Shown here one piece after another: positions 46,844 to 60,400 of a stretch of DNA of 64,000 nt. The stretch is from Pestalotiopsis fici W106-1 (Eukaryota > Ascomycota > Sordariomycetes > Amphisphaeriales > Sporocadaceae). The stretch covers positions 4,555,874-4,619,873 of the forward strand of contig NW_006917093.1 in NCBI RefSeq assembly GCF_000516985.1. The letters are read 5' to 3'. The translations under genes and the position numbers were made by a program. The notes below the pieces were generated by a model. It saw only the letters and a list, made by a program, of their open reading frames with translations, searched no databases and was not told the DNA's origin. Every line of letters starts with the position of its first letter. The first letter of the stretch is position 1.

Positions 46844-48157
46844 ATGCATTCCCTTCTTCTACTCGCTGCCGCGGCTGTGCCTGCGCTAGCTGATACGCAT
46901 TATTTCTTTGCAGGTTCCTTTGCTGGTACAACCATTGTCGGTGTTGAGTTTGACGATGCGGCTTCAACCCTTACACTTGTCAACAATATTACCACCAGCG
47001 CAAGCGGAGGCAGCAAGTGGATCAACATTGATGTAAGTTGTCAGAGAAAATTGCCTATTTCACGATTCATGGCTGATTGAAATCACAGGCCGCCAAGGAG
47101 AACCTCTATGTAGGCACAACGGGGTCTTTCCAGAGTTATGCCGTGACCGCCGATCTGGGTTTGACATACACGAGCGCTGTCAACTTGTCTTCGGACTGTA
47201 AGTGATTATGCAAAGCTTGAAGAATCCGATTAGTCCATGAACGCTCATGTGTCATCTCCTCAGGCTCCAATGCAAACTTCATCACATCTTCTACTTCGTC
47301 GCCTTTCACCGTCTTTGCCACAGCCTACGGCGGCGGGTGTCCTAGCCAGGCTATTTCAGTCGACGACACCGGAGCATTGGTTGCGGCCTTTGCAAATGCC
47401 ACCTACGATAGCGCTGGAGGTGTCCACGGAACGGCACTGAGCCCCAACAATGACTTCCTCTACTCTGCCGACGACATGGGCAATGCCGTCTGGGTACACT
47501 CGTACGATGCTGAGACTGGCGCGGTCGAAGAGGTCCAGTACCTGGCCGCTGCCAGCGATTCAGACCCTCGACATGTGACTGTCCACCCAAACGGCCAGTG
47601 GGTGTACGTTGTCTACGAGGCAGCAAACTCCGTCGCTGCTTACAAGCGCGACAACACCACAGGAGAGTTGACCTTTGACAACACTACCTACTCGCTGCTG
47701 CCTACTGGTAAGCCAAAATGTTCCATGCCTCCATACCATGAATGACTGACTGACTGACATTGCCCAAGGATTCACCAACTCTTCCTCGTACTGGGCTGAT
47801 GAGGTCCTCATCTCCATCCCGGCCAGCAACAGCAGCGCCACGTCGCCCAAGTACTTGCTCGCCGCAACGCGATCCCGCACGACGGGTATTTCTGGCTACG
47901 TCTCTGCATTTTCCCTCGACAGCGAGACTGGCGCCATTACCGAGCAGCTGTTCCTGACACCCACGACCAACAGCGGCGGGTCTGCCAATGCCGTTTCTCC
48001 TGCACCTTTCAGTGAGGATTACTTTGCCATCACCGACAGCGGATCCAACTTTGTCGAGGTTTGGAAGATTGACGCATCCGACGACGCAACGACGGCTGCC
48101 CCGGTGGCTCATCTTGATCTGGCCAGTGGTCCTGCCAATGTCCAATGGGTCAACTAG
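46844..48157 (+). CDS. Secreted seven-bladed beta-propeller lactonase
   Basis: Exons 46844-47032, 47089-47197, 47264-47707 and 47769-48157 join in phase to 376 residues. The N-terminus MHSLLLLAAAAVPALA is a clear signal peptide, and several N-glycosylation sites (NNIT, NLS, NAT, NTT, NSS) fit secretion. The body matches the 6-phosphogluconolactonase/carboxy-cis,cis-muconate cyclase propeller family (PF10282): GGVHGTALSPNNDFLYSADD, GNAVWVHSYDAETGAV, SDPRHVTVHPNGQWVYVVYE and a late SGGSANAVSPAPFSEDYF are blade motifs. Secretion argues against a pentose-phosphate role; the enzyme probably opens or closes lactone rings of aromatic breakdown products or other extracellular lactones. It is in the same orientation as the monooxygenase downstream. 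Confidence 0.88.
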
Positions 48158-49242
48158 AGGTGATCACCTCGGCATGACCATTCATCAATCTAGGTGACTG
48201 TGTCGAGTATATAGTATCTAAGAGTTCTTGTCAATATATGAGATCATTGTACATACAAATTGATTGAAATTGTCAACAGCATTTATGAATGGATACTTGC
48301 TAAAGAAAAGCAAATGTATGGGAAACAGCTTATATGTTCTTTCCAGCAGAATAAATGTCATCCCTTGGCACGGCGTAAAGATTCATGACCAAAATCAAGG
48401 CATACCCAGTTACAACTCGATTGGCAGCGCCAGGTCTGCATGCCGCGCTCAAGGTAGTCAAGACCATGAGTTTTGCAATTGTTGCATCCATTCCCTGGAA
48501 TGAGAGATGGATGCCGGACATGCATCGGGCAGAGTGGCCGGCGTCAATGCAAGCATTCTGTAAAGACATATAACGGCAGCGCAGATCTTTAAACATGAGC
48601 GACAGTCTTGCGAAACGGGTGAGGCTATGTCGGCAGGCCTGCCAAGCTTAATGGAAGGCATTATAGAAGCTTTTTGTCGGTCGATGCAAAGAAGGTTGAA
48701 GTCTCGACTTTCTGCAGATCATACTGCGGCCGTGTCGAAATCCGGCCAGTCAGAGCCGTCGACCGTCTTTCTGCCCTTTCCACCACCCCGGCACGTTTTG
48801 GGTGCTCGGTGGTTTATCTCCATTATGATGAACGCCGGGGGGTGTTCGGCATCTCCACAGGATATCCTAGCGACTGTAGCATTCCTGGGAGCGCCGAAAC
48901 CCCCCTGGTCTCTCTCCGATTCAAAGTTGGAAACGGTCTTTTCTGGAATGACGCTGCCACGTGAAATGTACAGAAGTGGTAGGAGGAGTAGAAGTCAAAC
49001 TGCGAGAACCTCGACTTTGTTTGATTGTGTATAAGTATCGTCTCATTCCACAGCCTGTCAACCGAATTTTCAAAGTGCTTCATCCTGACTTTTGAACTGT
49101 CGAACCCGTCGTCTCATTTGCAATACCCATCTTCATTTCTCTGCCCTGGCTGGCAAAAAAAAATTTTTCCAATAATACATTTGATAATCAATCGCTGTGC
49201 GCTTCTCTCAAAAGATACCCATTAAATAACACAATCATCACC
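48158..49242. other. Intergenic, no gene recognised
   Basis: A GC-richer island at about 48690-48980 has open frames on both strands but no recognisable protein. The right end is the promoter of the small secreted protein gene. Confidence 0.45.
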
Positions 49243-49808
49243 ATGTACTCTCCTCAACTCCTAGTCGCCACCCTCATCGCCGCCAGCGCTGCCTTGACAG
49301 GTGCCAGTAAGCCTCCCCCCTTTGCCTCAGACGCATAACATCATGTATTGAGAACATGTTTAACACGAGAAACAAATAAAAAGTCAGCCTACAGCCACGC
49401 CAATCCTCCTTGGCGTGCAACCTGGCCCGCTTCCAAATCGTCAAGGCCATTAGCGACACCAAGAGCGCCGTCGCCGACATTCAGGACCCGACGGTGCAGT
49501 CGGCCGCGGCCGCGGGCGTCAAGACGGCCCAGGGCGGCGTCGCCCAGGTGGCCTCGTCCCTCTTCTCGGGCGCCGCCCCTTCTGCAGACGGTCGTGATGC
49601 CGTCGAGAGCGGACTCAATGCGACGAGCGCTGCTCTTGCGGGCGGTGATGCGTAAGTTTTTGGCTACCCCCTTTGAATTCTCTTTCTTTTGCCCTAATTC
49701 ATGTTTGCTAAATTATGATCGTATAGGACCGACCCGGCCATAGCGACCGCTCAAACGTCGCTGGAGGATGCGATTGCAGCAGGCCAAGATGTACTTGCAA
49801 ACTGTTAG
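49243..49808 (+). CDS. Small secreted two-cysteine alanine-rich protein
   Basis: Exons 49243-49306, 49384-49651 and 49727-49808 join in phase to 137 residues. Residues 1-21 form a signal peptide (MYSPQLLVATLIAASAALTG). The mature protein is Ala/Ser/Asp-rich, almost certainly helical, and has two cysteines near its ends: one in SSLACNLARF and one as the last residue (VLANC). The pattern of internal QDPTVQSAAAAGVKTAQGG and DAVESGLNATSAAL repeats is that of a widespread family of fungal small secreted proteins of unknown function. A role at the cell surface or in host interaction is possible but not shown. Weak internal repetition (AxxGVxTAQxGV / AIATAQTSLEDAIAAGQ) suggests duplication of a helical unit. 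Confidence 0.75.
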
Positions 49809-50417
49809 ACTGAATTGCATGCGTATAATTTATAGACGCAGGAAATAGACTGGCTATAGTATACATGGATTATATAATTAATGAGATAAATGACAAGATA
49901 ATATTGCATATAAATTGCTCATTCGTTGTAATGATGATTGATTAGAGTTGATGATAATAAAGCTCGTATACTACTACTTTGCTGTAGATTAATGCAATTA
50001 GTCCCGTTTCAGGTAGCGGCCGCTATAATCGTCGTCCCTTGGCTTGGTATAACATGGACATCATCCACTAAAGCGCGAGCTTATTCATGTTTTCGAGCGT
50101 GAAGTGCAAATTTGATAACCGCGGGTGGTATATGTTCATATTACCAAATCACTATCGTTGATATGCACCAAATTTCACCATTATCAATCCTCCGGGTTGT
50201 CCAGACCCGGAGTTCGATCGGACATATCTGTGCTCCCTGAAACCCCGCAAGTATACACAGCGGGGAGTGACACGCCTACCTCGGGACAGAGCACTGACGC
50301 CATGCGACTGGCTGACGGCTGTTGTGACCTAGACAAGTACCTCAACAATATTATTCATTCCTGAGAGTAAACAGTGCTGATATTCAAGCTCTTGTGCTAT
50401 CGCCATAACCAACAATC
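49809..50417. other. Promoter of the monooxygenase gene
   Basis: 609 bp, AT-rich in its first half. No gene seen. Confidence 0.45.
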
Positions 50418-52673
50418 ATGCCGTCCGCTCGTGCCATGGAAATCTCTGGTGCGCCCGACCCTGGTTATATCCCCCCGTCGGATGCCGCCCACGACAACAC
50501 ATGGTACAACCAAGACTTTGATGGGTACCGCATCTCGGAGCATCCGCTCTTTGAAAAGAGACGGCTCCGGGTCGTGTGCGTGGGCGCCGGCGCCACTGGC
50601 CTTCAGCTGGCCTACAAGGCGGAGCGGGCGCTGGAGGAGGTCGACCTTCAGATTTACGAGAAGAACGCCGATGTGGGCGGTACCTGGCTCGAGAACCGCT
50701 ACCCAGGCTGCGCGTGTGATATCCCGAGCCACGCGTACCATTTTACCTGGGCCCGTAATCCCGATTGGACTTCCTACTACTCGAGCTCGGAAGAGATATG
50801 GCGATATTTCAAGGACGTTGCTGTCCGGTTCGACTTGGAAAAGTACGTCAAGCTGAACACTTCGGTCCGGAGCGCCACGTGGGATGAATATGAAGGGAAA
50901 TGGCATCTAGAAATTTCGAGTTCCAACGGATCTGATTTCATCGACTCGTGTGATATTCTGATCTCGGCGTCTGGCATTCTCAACTCGTGGAAGTATCCAA
51001 ATATCCCTGGACTGGACGAGTTTGGTGGCAAGCTGATGCACTCTGCGCAGTGGGACGAGTCTTATGTCTTTGACGACAATGTTCGTGTGGCCGTCATTGG
51101 CGGAGGGAGCTCTGGCGTCCAAATTATACCGTCTCTTCAGCCCAAGGTACAAAAGTTGGTCGCCTTCCTGCGCTCCCCCGTGTGGGTGACGACTGGATTC
51201 GGTGCCAAGCACGCGGCCCCGGGAGGAACGAATTTCGATTACTCTGAGGAGCAGAAGGGTGCTTTTCGGGAGGACCAATCTCTCCATCTCAAAGTAAGAA
51301 CTGCCAAGAGGTGTGACGTGAGAAAAGAAGATGATAAGTCCGGCTGACCTGCTGGTAATAGTACTGCCGGGACGTGGAAGGAGAGCTCAATAAGCGCTTC
51401 AACCTGATGCATCTGCACTCGGAAGACCAACGGAGCTCGAGAAAACTCATTGCCGATATCATGGCCGACAAGATCAATGACGAGGCGCTGACGAAGCGAA
51501 TGGTCCCCGACTTTGCTCTTGGGTGCCGCCGAATGACTCCCGGGTCGGGCTACCTGGAATCCTTGACCAAGCCAAACGTCGAGGTCGTTCATGAGAGCGT
51601 CGTCAGGCTGACCAGGACGGGAGTCGTGGACGCTGCCGGCGTAGAGCACGAAGTGGATGTTGTGGTACGACCTACATCCTTGAAACGATTATAGGACCCT
51701 CTCCGAGTAATTAGTTAACCTGTTCCAGGTCTGTGCCACTGGTTTTGATACGTCCTTTGCACCTCATTTCAAGGTCACTGGAAGGCACAATGCGGACATT
51801 GCAAGGCAACTCGGTGACTTTCCCCGAGGCTATCTTGGCATGGCAGTGGCAAGTACTCCCCATATCAGCCGTGATATTTCATGCCACGTGTTTCAAGCTG
51901 ACAAATTGCCACCAGGAAAACTTTCCAAACATGTTTCGTGGGTGACTCCTCAATGTAGAAAAATCGACAGATATTGTGACATACTGACGAACAGCACAGT
52001 CATGCTTGGCCCGAATAGCCCAGTAAGCCATGGCAGTATCCTTCCCATCATGGAATGGGCCACTCGTTACATATTCCAAATCATCACCAAGATGCAAACA
52101 GAGAACATCAAAGCGGTCGAGCCCAAATCAAAGGCCGTCAAGGAGTACTATAACCATACGCATGAGCTCATGAAACGGCTTGGCTGGTCCTCTCGTAAGT
52201 CACTTGCTAACATGGATTTGACGGTGAGGCAAAGAAATTCCCGACTAATTCTTCTACACTCACCCAGCCTGTCGGTCATGGTTCAAGAATGGAAAGATTC
52301 ACGGGCCCGTGACGGCCATTTACCCGGGCTCGCGACTCCACTGGTTCGAAATGCTGTAAGTCGTGAAAACATTTTCATACTTTTTGCGTGCTCCTCTGGG
52401 AAATATTTCTCTTCCATGTGTATCCCTTGGCTTCTGCACCCCCAGAGGCGTGTGAAAATCTCACCTTGGCTAGTAATCTTTGAGCGTCAATGCAAAGCAC
52501 AAAAAGCTTACACTCCTTGACTTGCTAGGAAAAATGTTCGATGGGAGGACTATGAAATTGATTACATAACGGAGAATAGATTTCAGTTCATGGGTAACGG
52601 ATTCAGTCAGACGGAATGCGACCCTGCAGGTGACCCGGTGTGGTACTTTGACGATCCATTTACCAAGATCTAG
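50418..52673 (+). CDS. Flavin-dependent Baeyer-Villiger-type monooxygenase
   Basis: Inserts oxygen next to a ketone to give an ester or lactone, using FAD and NADPH. Seven exons (50418-51293, 51362-51664, 51729-51848, 51916-51937, 52000-52194, 52268-52355, 52529-52673) join in phase to 582 residues. Seen: FAD site GAGATG at 56-61, second nucleotide site GGGSSG at 228-233, and between them FGGKLMHSAQW (202-212), which fits the Baeyer-Villiger fingerprint FxGxxxHxxxW. The later blocks VCATGFDTSF and GPNSPVSHGS also fit. Intron 3 (51849-51915) has a GC donor (GCAAGT) and exon 4 is only 22 nt; both are required to read AVENFPNMF-LMLGPNSP. Substrate unknown. Such enzymes act in secondary metabolism or ketone breakdown. 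Confidence 0.9.
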
Positions 52674-53904
52674 TTCTGGTAGCAGGTCTGGAGAACCTGA
52701 TACGGAACATGCAGAATGTGTAATGAGTAGTTGTTCAGCTTCTAGGCTCAAATGGTTATGAGTTCATGGCATCACACTATCTCATCATTTGCCACGCAAT
52801 CATGCTGCTTCTGTTAAATTCATGGATTCATGATTTGCACTACGTCCGAACATTCTAGAGCCGCATCAGCAACATCATGTATCGGCCGAGCCACTGCCTG
52901 CTTTAGTTGAGGATCAGCATTACATATACGAGTTTTGAGTGTATGTGTATGTGATGCTTTCCCTCTCTCCCTCCCGCACATCGATGATTGGCGAGTTGAC
53001 AGGCACAATGCTCAAGAATCCGACAAGCTCAAGCCTCAACACAGCCTGGGACTAAAGCAGACATCATATCAACAGAGGGAAGTGTTGGGCATGTGCACCA
53101 ATGCAGAAGTGCCCAAGCCCCTCACGTGATTATTGTACAGTCTTACATGGTTTGGCTTTCCTCTCCAAACGACATTATTTTATCAAGTATCATCCGTGTC
53201 CACCAGGAGGGTTTCCGTGTAGAGCGGACAGCATTCTTGGAACGTCATATGAAATATACACTTTCGATTCTTCGCGCCAACTTGCCATCCCTTTTTTGGC
53301 TTCCCATCTCGTCGATCTTTTAATTGAAGCATCTCGAGGTTGCTTTGGATGCGACGCGTCCTGCAATCGTATTCCGCAAGCTACTGTCCAAGAGCCCGAG
53401 GCCTATTCTGACAATGGCAGCAAATTTTTTCAGCAGGTTTGCCGTCCCAGTCCCCCAAGTCGTGTCTTGCCTTGTTAGAAACGACACGTATAACCATGTA
53501 CTTGAACCTAATGGTGTACCGATAAAAGAAAAAGAGTTCAAGAAAAACAAACGCGAGCGAGGACGGGATGATGTTATTAATTTATTAAAAGTAAAATAAA
53601 GGGTTCAAAACTGCACAATGAAGCTTAAACCATGTAAACCAATCGGCAGTAATAAAATGAATATACGAGAGTAGGAAAACCCACATAATAATCTGCAAAA
53701 ACTACAAGGCATCCAAGGGAAAACATCATTGAGAGGATGGCAAAATGAACCAGGGCGAATGTATGTCACGGCTGCCGATTTGAAGAAAGATCACGGGGCC
53801 GCAATTAGTGTAAGTAGCTTCGCGCAACAACTCCCCCCACGATATACTTCAACTTGAAAAGGAGAAAAAAAAGTGAATCGAATGTAAAAAATAAATCCTA
53901 GAAG
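52674..53904. other. Intergenic, no gene recognised
   Basis: The 3' flank of the monooxygenase gene and of the tRNA. Several frames of 60-125 codons on both strands show no family features. Confidence 0.45.
53886..53891 (-). terminator. Pol III terminator of the initiator tRNA
   Basis: A run of six T on the minus strand, about 15 nt after the tRNA 3' end; a second T8 run lies slightly further on. Confidence 0.6.
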
Positions 53905-53976
53905 TAGCACCACTCCGTTTCGATCGGAGGTCCTCCGGGTTATGAGCCCGGCGCGCTTCCGCTGCGCCATGGTGCT
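53905..53976 (-). tRNA. Initiator tRNA-Met (CAT)
   Basis: A 72-nt cloverleaf on the minus strand starts AGCACCATGGCGCAGCGG and ends GGTGCTA. The anticodon loop CTCATAA gives CAT, flanked by GGG and CCC as the three G:C pairs of initiator anticodon stems. The T loop reads ATCGAAA rather than TTCGAAA and the acceptor stem ends A1:U72; all are marks of eukaryotic initiator, not elongator, tRNA-Met. There is no intron. A six-T Pol III terminator follows within 20 nt. Confidence 0.93.
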
Positions 53977-56900
53977 TTGATTTCCTTTCCAGTTGTTGAA
54001 AACAGTGCCACTTATCAAATCTAATAACACCCATTGCCCCGAAGCAGGACATGGTTTGACAGACGGGTGAGTCACGAATTCCTCCTTGTAGGTTTTTTTT
54101 TCCTGCGAGGGAAGAAAAAAAAAAAGGGATTCCACCCACCATCTCTGGCCGACGATGCTCCGGTGTGGGGTGAAGGGATAGAAATTTTTGTACTCATGTG
54201 CTAGAAAATTCGTAGGCGACAAAGGAAAAAATGATGTCCTGGCCGGTCACGAGTTATCTTAGGTCCCAGTATTAGGAGAAATTTCTACGGGGTAAATCGA
54301 TGGGACGGCCACAACCACAGTATCCGGCCAACATGGCCCTACAACAGCATACATGTAAAGTGTTGATGTTGCAACTCGTCGGTGGTCGGTGACCACTTGG
54401 TGCGAGAAGAGCCGTCGTAATCTAGGTATCAAGAGGTTTCAAATGTCTCAACGAGCCGCCATTGCAGGTGATTTGACTAGATGCCTGCGCGGTGTTAACC
54501 ATTTTGTATCAGAGTTCATTCTGTTCCCCTCTGATTTTTCGGGAGTATCAAGGGGAGGAGGCATTTCGGAATTGATGTCACGGGTGATCTAGGTTTACTT
54601 GTACAGAAGGACGGGAGAGATGGTGTTGGCAAGCTCTTGGAATGAGCAAACCTTTCAAGGAGCCGGCCGGTACGCAACGGTTAGGGAAGATTGACAAGGC
54701 TTTTCGACAGCCGATGCCTGAACCACGGTGGGCGAGGAGAGTTTGGCGCTGTATGATGGGGTATCTCGAACAGGCAGCCCAAAGGGTCGGTTGATGGGAA
54801 TTACCACCTCTGGTTCAGCGCATCGTGGGATCTGCAAAACAGACCACACACGGGCCTTGAGACAACGACTCGGCCTAGGAGAATACCCGAGGTTCAGATA
54901 TGTATACTTTTGCCATAAACAATGGAAATCCTGTGGAGCATTGCCCAAAACATACGACTTTGAGATACACGGGAATCCAGTATGTTTCTTGGTATGCGGT
55001 TCCATCCCAACCAGGGCAGACTCATGGAGAGACTGTTGTCGTGGCACTCCGAAGGCATCATCGGGCCGTGCTTACATACCAACTCCCCGACAGGCAGCTC
55101 ATATCTCCTCGAGGGATGCTCATGACGACACCCCGGAACAAACGGATGGCCTCATTAGCCTGTTGGGAATGGATGGGAATGGATGGATGCTGCGTGCGAG
55201 TCGTGCGTCTTTGCAGACTACTAGCACTTGGCCTGTGTTGACTGAACGGCGAACCTAGCCGACTTTTGCGGTAATATCATTTCCTTTTTGGCAGTGCTAC
55301 CTCGGGAAGAACTAAAAGAAAAAAAATTTGGAAAGGGCATCTGGAAAATTATTGTTCATGAGTAAAAGAACCGGCCTTGCAGGAAGAGATAAAAGCATGT
55401 ATTGGCCCTTGGGATTCCCGGAATCTGACCGACTCCACAAGATCTATTCCCAGACAACTACTAGTATGGTATGTATGTAGTAACTATTCCGTAGTAAGGG
55501 CGATATTACGCACTGGTTTCTTGTTTTAGGGCGCGCGTGTGAAGTCTTGCATACGAAACTCTGCTTGTAAAAATACGGAGATTTGGCGGGGCCCGTATTC
55601 CCCTCCCAAGCCTCCATTCCCCTCATGGGATGCCCGCGTCCGAACATTGAGGGAACAATTCGCGATTCCGTTCATTGCTGGGATGAGTGGGACGTGGGCC
55701 GAAGCGGCACAGTGCAATACGCACCGACAGTGTGTATGTAGTGCAGAGGAGCTCAGGGTTCGGTGGCCAGGGATGCTAGGTCTCCCAAGAGGGTGGTGGG
55801 TGTGCCAATAGAAATTCCGTCGGTCGCTGGTCAAGTAGTTTAAATGGCTGGTTGCACCCTAAGCTTGGTAAAGTAGTAGTACGATATACACCTGCTATCA
55901 TCTCGAGGTCAACGGTTTGGATCCCCTACCACATAGGTAGTGCAGATCAGGAGCATCGGCTGCATCTTTGGAGGGTTAAATTTTCAGCAAGGCGTTTTGG
56001 TGATGGATACATGCAATCGGATGAATGTGAAATCCTCGAAAAGCGACGGGCGGATCTGGAAGAAAACTATAGCCGGAGTCAGCCACAAACCAGCGCCGAG
56101 GTCGTCTGATATTGGCGTCGCTGGTGTCGAGCAGTAAAGAACAGGCCTTTGATAAGTACTAGGCAATTGCGCCAGCTGGGCGTGTGACATGACTGGAGCG
56201 GGTTAGGCGGGCGTACTCGTAGTTTGGAAGTACGCAGTAAAGTGTAACGCACCATGAGAATTGATGTGCTCAAGCTCATCCATCCAATTCAAACATTGCC
56301 TTGCCCATGTTTGATGAATATGCCTGGCACGCGCGCTGAGGCTGACGAGTCAGCAAGATATCACAAAAGCTTGGCTATTTGCTGTTCTAGCGGAAGATAA
56401 ACCTTGCGTCGGATACCTAATATAAGCCATGTAAATGCTGCCCTTCCAACCAGGTGGACACGAAACGCAGGGCACGGGCGGGATCACTATCCAACATTGC
56501 TTATACCTTTAGTCCTAGTGGAACCATGAAAAAGGTTTCCAAGAGCTGGTAGTAGTTTTGATCAGTCCCATAGCTATACTGACGGGGCAGTTTGGCCATC
56601 CATAACTCTAATTGGAATGCATCGAGTTGAATTAGGCAACCAGTCACGAAGTTTGTGGTAACATGGACGGGCGGTACTTGACGACGACGACGTGTGGACG
56701 AAGTATGCGCCGAGCAGACGATACACGCGTCTGGAATACGCCGGTCGCATCTGATAGAGCAAGTAACCAGTCTGCCTGGGATGGCGGGTCTCTAGAGCGC
56801 GATGCCTCTGATTGAGAGTGTGACCAATGATATGACTTGACCTGCGGCATAATCATATATTGAACGATTCCGCTGTTCAATGTAAGTGTCAGGGAAACCC

Positions 56901-57456
56901 GGGGTGTCTCGCTACTACTATTACTGTGTACATAGGGGCAGGGCACGGGGCGCCTTGGTTGACAATCCTAGACCACCGGAAGCATCATATGCATATGGCG
57001 AGCTGATGTTTATTAGTCAACCTGGCGATTGGCTGGGTTGGTTGGTAGGTTGGGTTGTGGACAGTGTCTAGTGCGCTCGAGGAACTCATGACTTTTTTTG
57101 AGACACTGTCGACCTGCTGCATCTAGGCTGAAGGCATGATACAGGATCAGTGTTGGATGGCAAGCTGCTGCCGTAGTTCAGGGGGGGCGGGACAGGCGGA
57201 CAGGCGAGCACTCCTCAATCAATTAGTCGGTCCAGCTACCCAGCAAGTGCAATCATGTCGGAGAAAGGAGCAGTGTTGCCGTGATGCCTGCGATATAGCC
57301 AAGTCAGGACTGGGGGTCGGACTCCGTGCTGCTGCAGACTTGCGGCGAATGATTTTGATCAGATCGATCAGCATGGAGGGTTTTGGCTTTTTCGCCTTTT
57401 GGCAAGGCCAAAAAAAAAAATGATGACGGACGAAGATGAAGGCGGCGGCGACTGGG

Positions 57457-57476
57457 TACCTACCTACCTACCTACC
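57457..57476. repeat. TACC tetranucleotide microsatellite
   Basis: Five tandem TACC units are seen directly; the same unit recurs singly elsewhere in the region. Confidence 0.9.
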
Positions 57477-60400
57477 GCCGTGGGCTGCCACGCATCGCCT
57501 ACTGTAGCAAGGTGAGCAAGTAGTAATGTGTCGGGGCAACTACCTAGACCTCATGGCATAGCACCAATAAAACCCAAACTTGTGAGGCGCTATTACACCG
57601 GAAGCAACAGTTCTACGCATCCGGGTGGTAAGACCTCCGGCGGCCCTCTAGCATCGTGTGCCGTCAGCAAGTGAGTGCTTTTTTCTTTTTTGTGTGTGTC
57701 TGGTGAGGAGGGTAGACTCAAGGCACTATCGCTGGTCGGGATCAAGGTCGGCCGGTCGTCTTTACCATTTGAAGGCGGCAGCCACTTGTTGAATATTACT
57801 CCATTGCCTGCATCCATCCCAGCTACATCTGGGCATGATGTACGGAATACAGTAGGTATCCTGGCTGGCTTGTTAGTCTGTCATAAGTATGCGATGTGGT
57901 ATTTTACACTAGAACACTGAAAAGAAAAAGAAAAAGAATTAAATAATTTGAGTGCTTGCATGTCGAGGTGGAGACGTTGCATGTGAGGAAACTCTATCAT
58001 AATCATCATCGTCAGTAGCAAGTATCATCATACCCATTCATTCGTTCCGCACCGGGCCAGAACACCCATGTCCAATCCCTTCCCCTTGTTGCTTTGCTTG
58101 GCTTGGCTTAGGACCTCGAGCGCTGATGGTTTTTTTTTTTCTTTCTTTCTCTACTCCCCCGCCTTCCGCCTTCCCAAGCTGCGAGGGCCCCGTTGCAAGG
58201 GCGCCACATTGGCACTTTCTCTTTCGGAGATGATACCTGAGAGGTGAAAAACGTTACTGGACGGTCTGAATTAAAATAACACGTACATTACCTTGCCTTA
58301 TGGTTGGTGCTTTTCGCCTGAATGTGGGAGGACCGGTGCTTCGAGAAAAGCTGTAGCTCTTCATAATACACATTCCATGTTTTATTCGTCAGCATCCTCT
58401 CTGTTTGACGGATCCTGTTTTACGAGGGTATGCTGTGTACTATTATCTCGTACGGCCGGCAGGTCACTAATGTAGGCAGTGGCCAGCAACCGATTTGCAG
58501 ACCTCCGCCATTTCACCATACCATTTCGTAGCATCTCCTAATGAAAGCGTTTCTTAGTAGCAATAATAATAGGAGCGTCGTAGTAGAGAGAGACGAGAGA
58601 GAAAAAAATGATACTACTGATGACGATTGGGGGTGCACGTATCGTGTCCTAAGATAGCATTGGAAGCGCATGGCACTACAAGGATAACGACTACACAGTA
58701 TCGTGTTGGATCCTTTGCCGGCGATCCAGGCGCGGTCTTTATCCAGTCAAGCGCAGTAGCGCAGTATGTCTAGCGTCCACAACTTTGTCCTGGCGGTACC
58801 TTCAGCAGCACCCCCAAAGCCCGTGATCCTACACGATTAGGCTGTTCAATTAGGCTTCGTGTCATGGACGATAAACTTGCATGGGAAATCATGTGCAACG
58901 AATGATTTGATTCCCTTGACGAGGCATAATTAATGAAGATAAAACACTCACTTATGATTGTGGGATCTTGAATCAGTGGTAAAGAGGGAAATCATCAATG
59001 GTAGAAGCATTTGTCCGACTCCGATTGGATGTCGTACTGTAGCAAGGGACGAGTGTAGCTTATGTACATCCATTCATACATACATACATAATGTACCTGG
59101 AGCAATCAGTGACTGACCTGCCGACTGCTCATGAAGCCACATCGGCCACCTGAAAAGCCACTACGCGGCACCAGTCGTAGGCGTTTCTCATCTACCAATG
59201 GTCTTCAAATCGGGACGCCGCTGGTCTGACCAACAAGGGATAAGTAAGGTAATTAATTGCACGCACTGTAGTAGACAGATTGATGGGCAACACAAAAAAG
59301 CCTACTACGGGGTGCAAACGGAGCCTGTGCGGTGTTTTCGGACCGTGGCGAGTCAAATCTCGTTCTCCGTCATGGAGATGGCCACAAACTTCAGTGATCC
59401 TACATCATCATCTTTGCTAAAATTTGTGAAAGTTTTTTTTTCTCCTTCCTCTTCCCTTATCCCCTCCCTCCCTGTATGGAGCTGGAAGGGAAGTGCGCGA
59501 GCGCACGATTGATTACCTCCACTGATGACCCGAAAGAACTAAAGGCTGGTCTGTTTAGCTCATAATGGATGCAGCCCGGCGGAAATCTCGTCAAGACATG
59601 GCAAGCTGAACGAACTTCTTGCAAGCTGGCTGCTCATCCCTCCCATGCCGCAACGGCCGTCAATGGAGCAGTGCGGCTCCGTCATTGAATCTATCTGGCT
59701 GCCTTGCCTGCACTACATTTATTTGCCTAGAGTCGCCTTCCTGAGGGGCAACGAACGGTGTCTAATCGTATGTACAAGGAAGAAAGCAAAATCAATCGCT
59801 CGTGCCACCCCTTCCCCATTTCGCAAATCACCCTCTTGTCTGATTGGGTTGGCCAGTCTTGCATAGGGGTGGTCTCACCTTTTGGAAGGGTGAGCCAACC
59901 GCTTGTGAATCTTTCAGGCGCCGCTGCACCATGGAAGGCCCCCGCCCCCCGGGCAACTTTGTAGCGGCATTGACAATTGGCGCTGTGCCAAAACACACAA
60001 TTTCCATGTCACCCATTGCACGGCATCTTGAATCTTTTCATCACCGACCTGCCTATGGTAATCATTGCAACACGCCACGGAGCGTTCCATCGCTTTGTGT
60101 GGGAATGCGGCTACAGCTGATTCGGTCGGCCAAGTTGAAAGGATCGAAAGCTGCCTGCCCACGAGCAGCTTTGCCAAGTTCTGTTTGGCTACAAATGATA
60201 TTAGGGAAGGGGGGGGGGATTCAAGAATATGTGGTCTTGCTTGCTGTTCCATTTACCCTCACAAATGCCATTTTACATCTGTCACACCCAGCCCGAAGTT
60301 GGCCCCTCCAACTCTTTGGACTGACGTCGCAGCTTGGTGTGCAGTGTGCACTGCTTACGTAGTGCTGCTTCCCTTGAGTGCCTCGTAAAACGGCATTTCT

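Noticed and set aside
53791..54222. 143-codon minus-strand frame
   Set aside because: It runs through the initiator tRNA gene, which explains part of its openness; no protein features.
54948..54960. Second 5S-like start ACATACGAC
   Set aside because: Only ten bases match; nothing 5S-like follows.
54728..55258. 176-codon plus-strand frame
   Set aside because: No domain, no signal, no compositional coding bias; overlapping frames on both strands are equally open.
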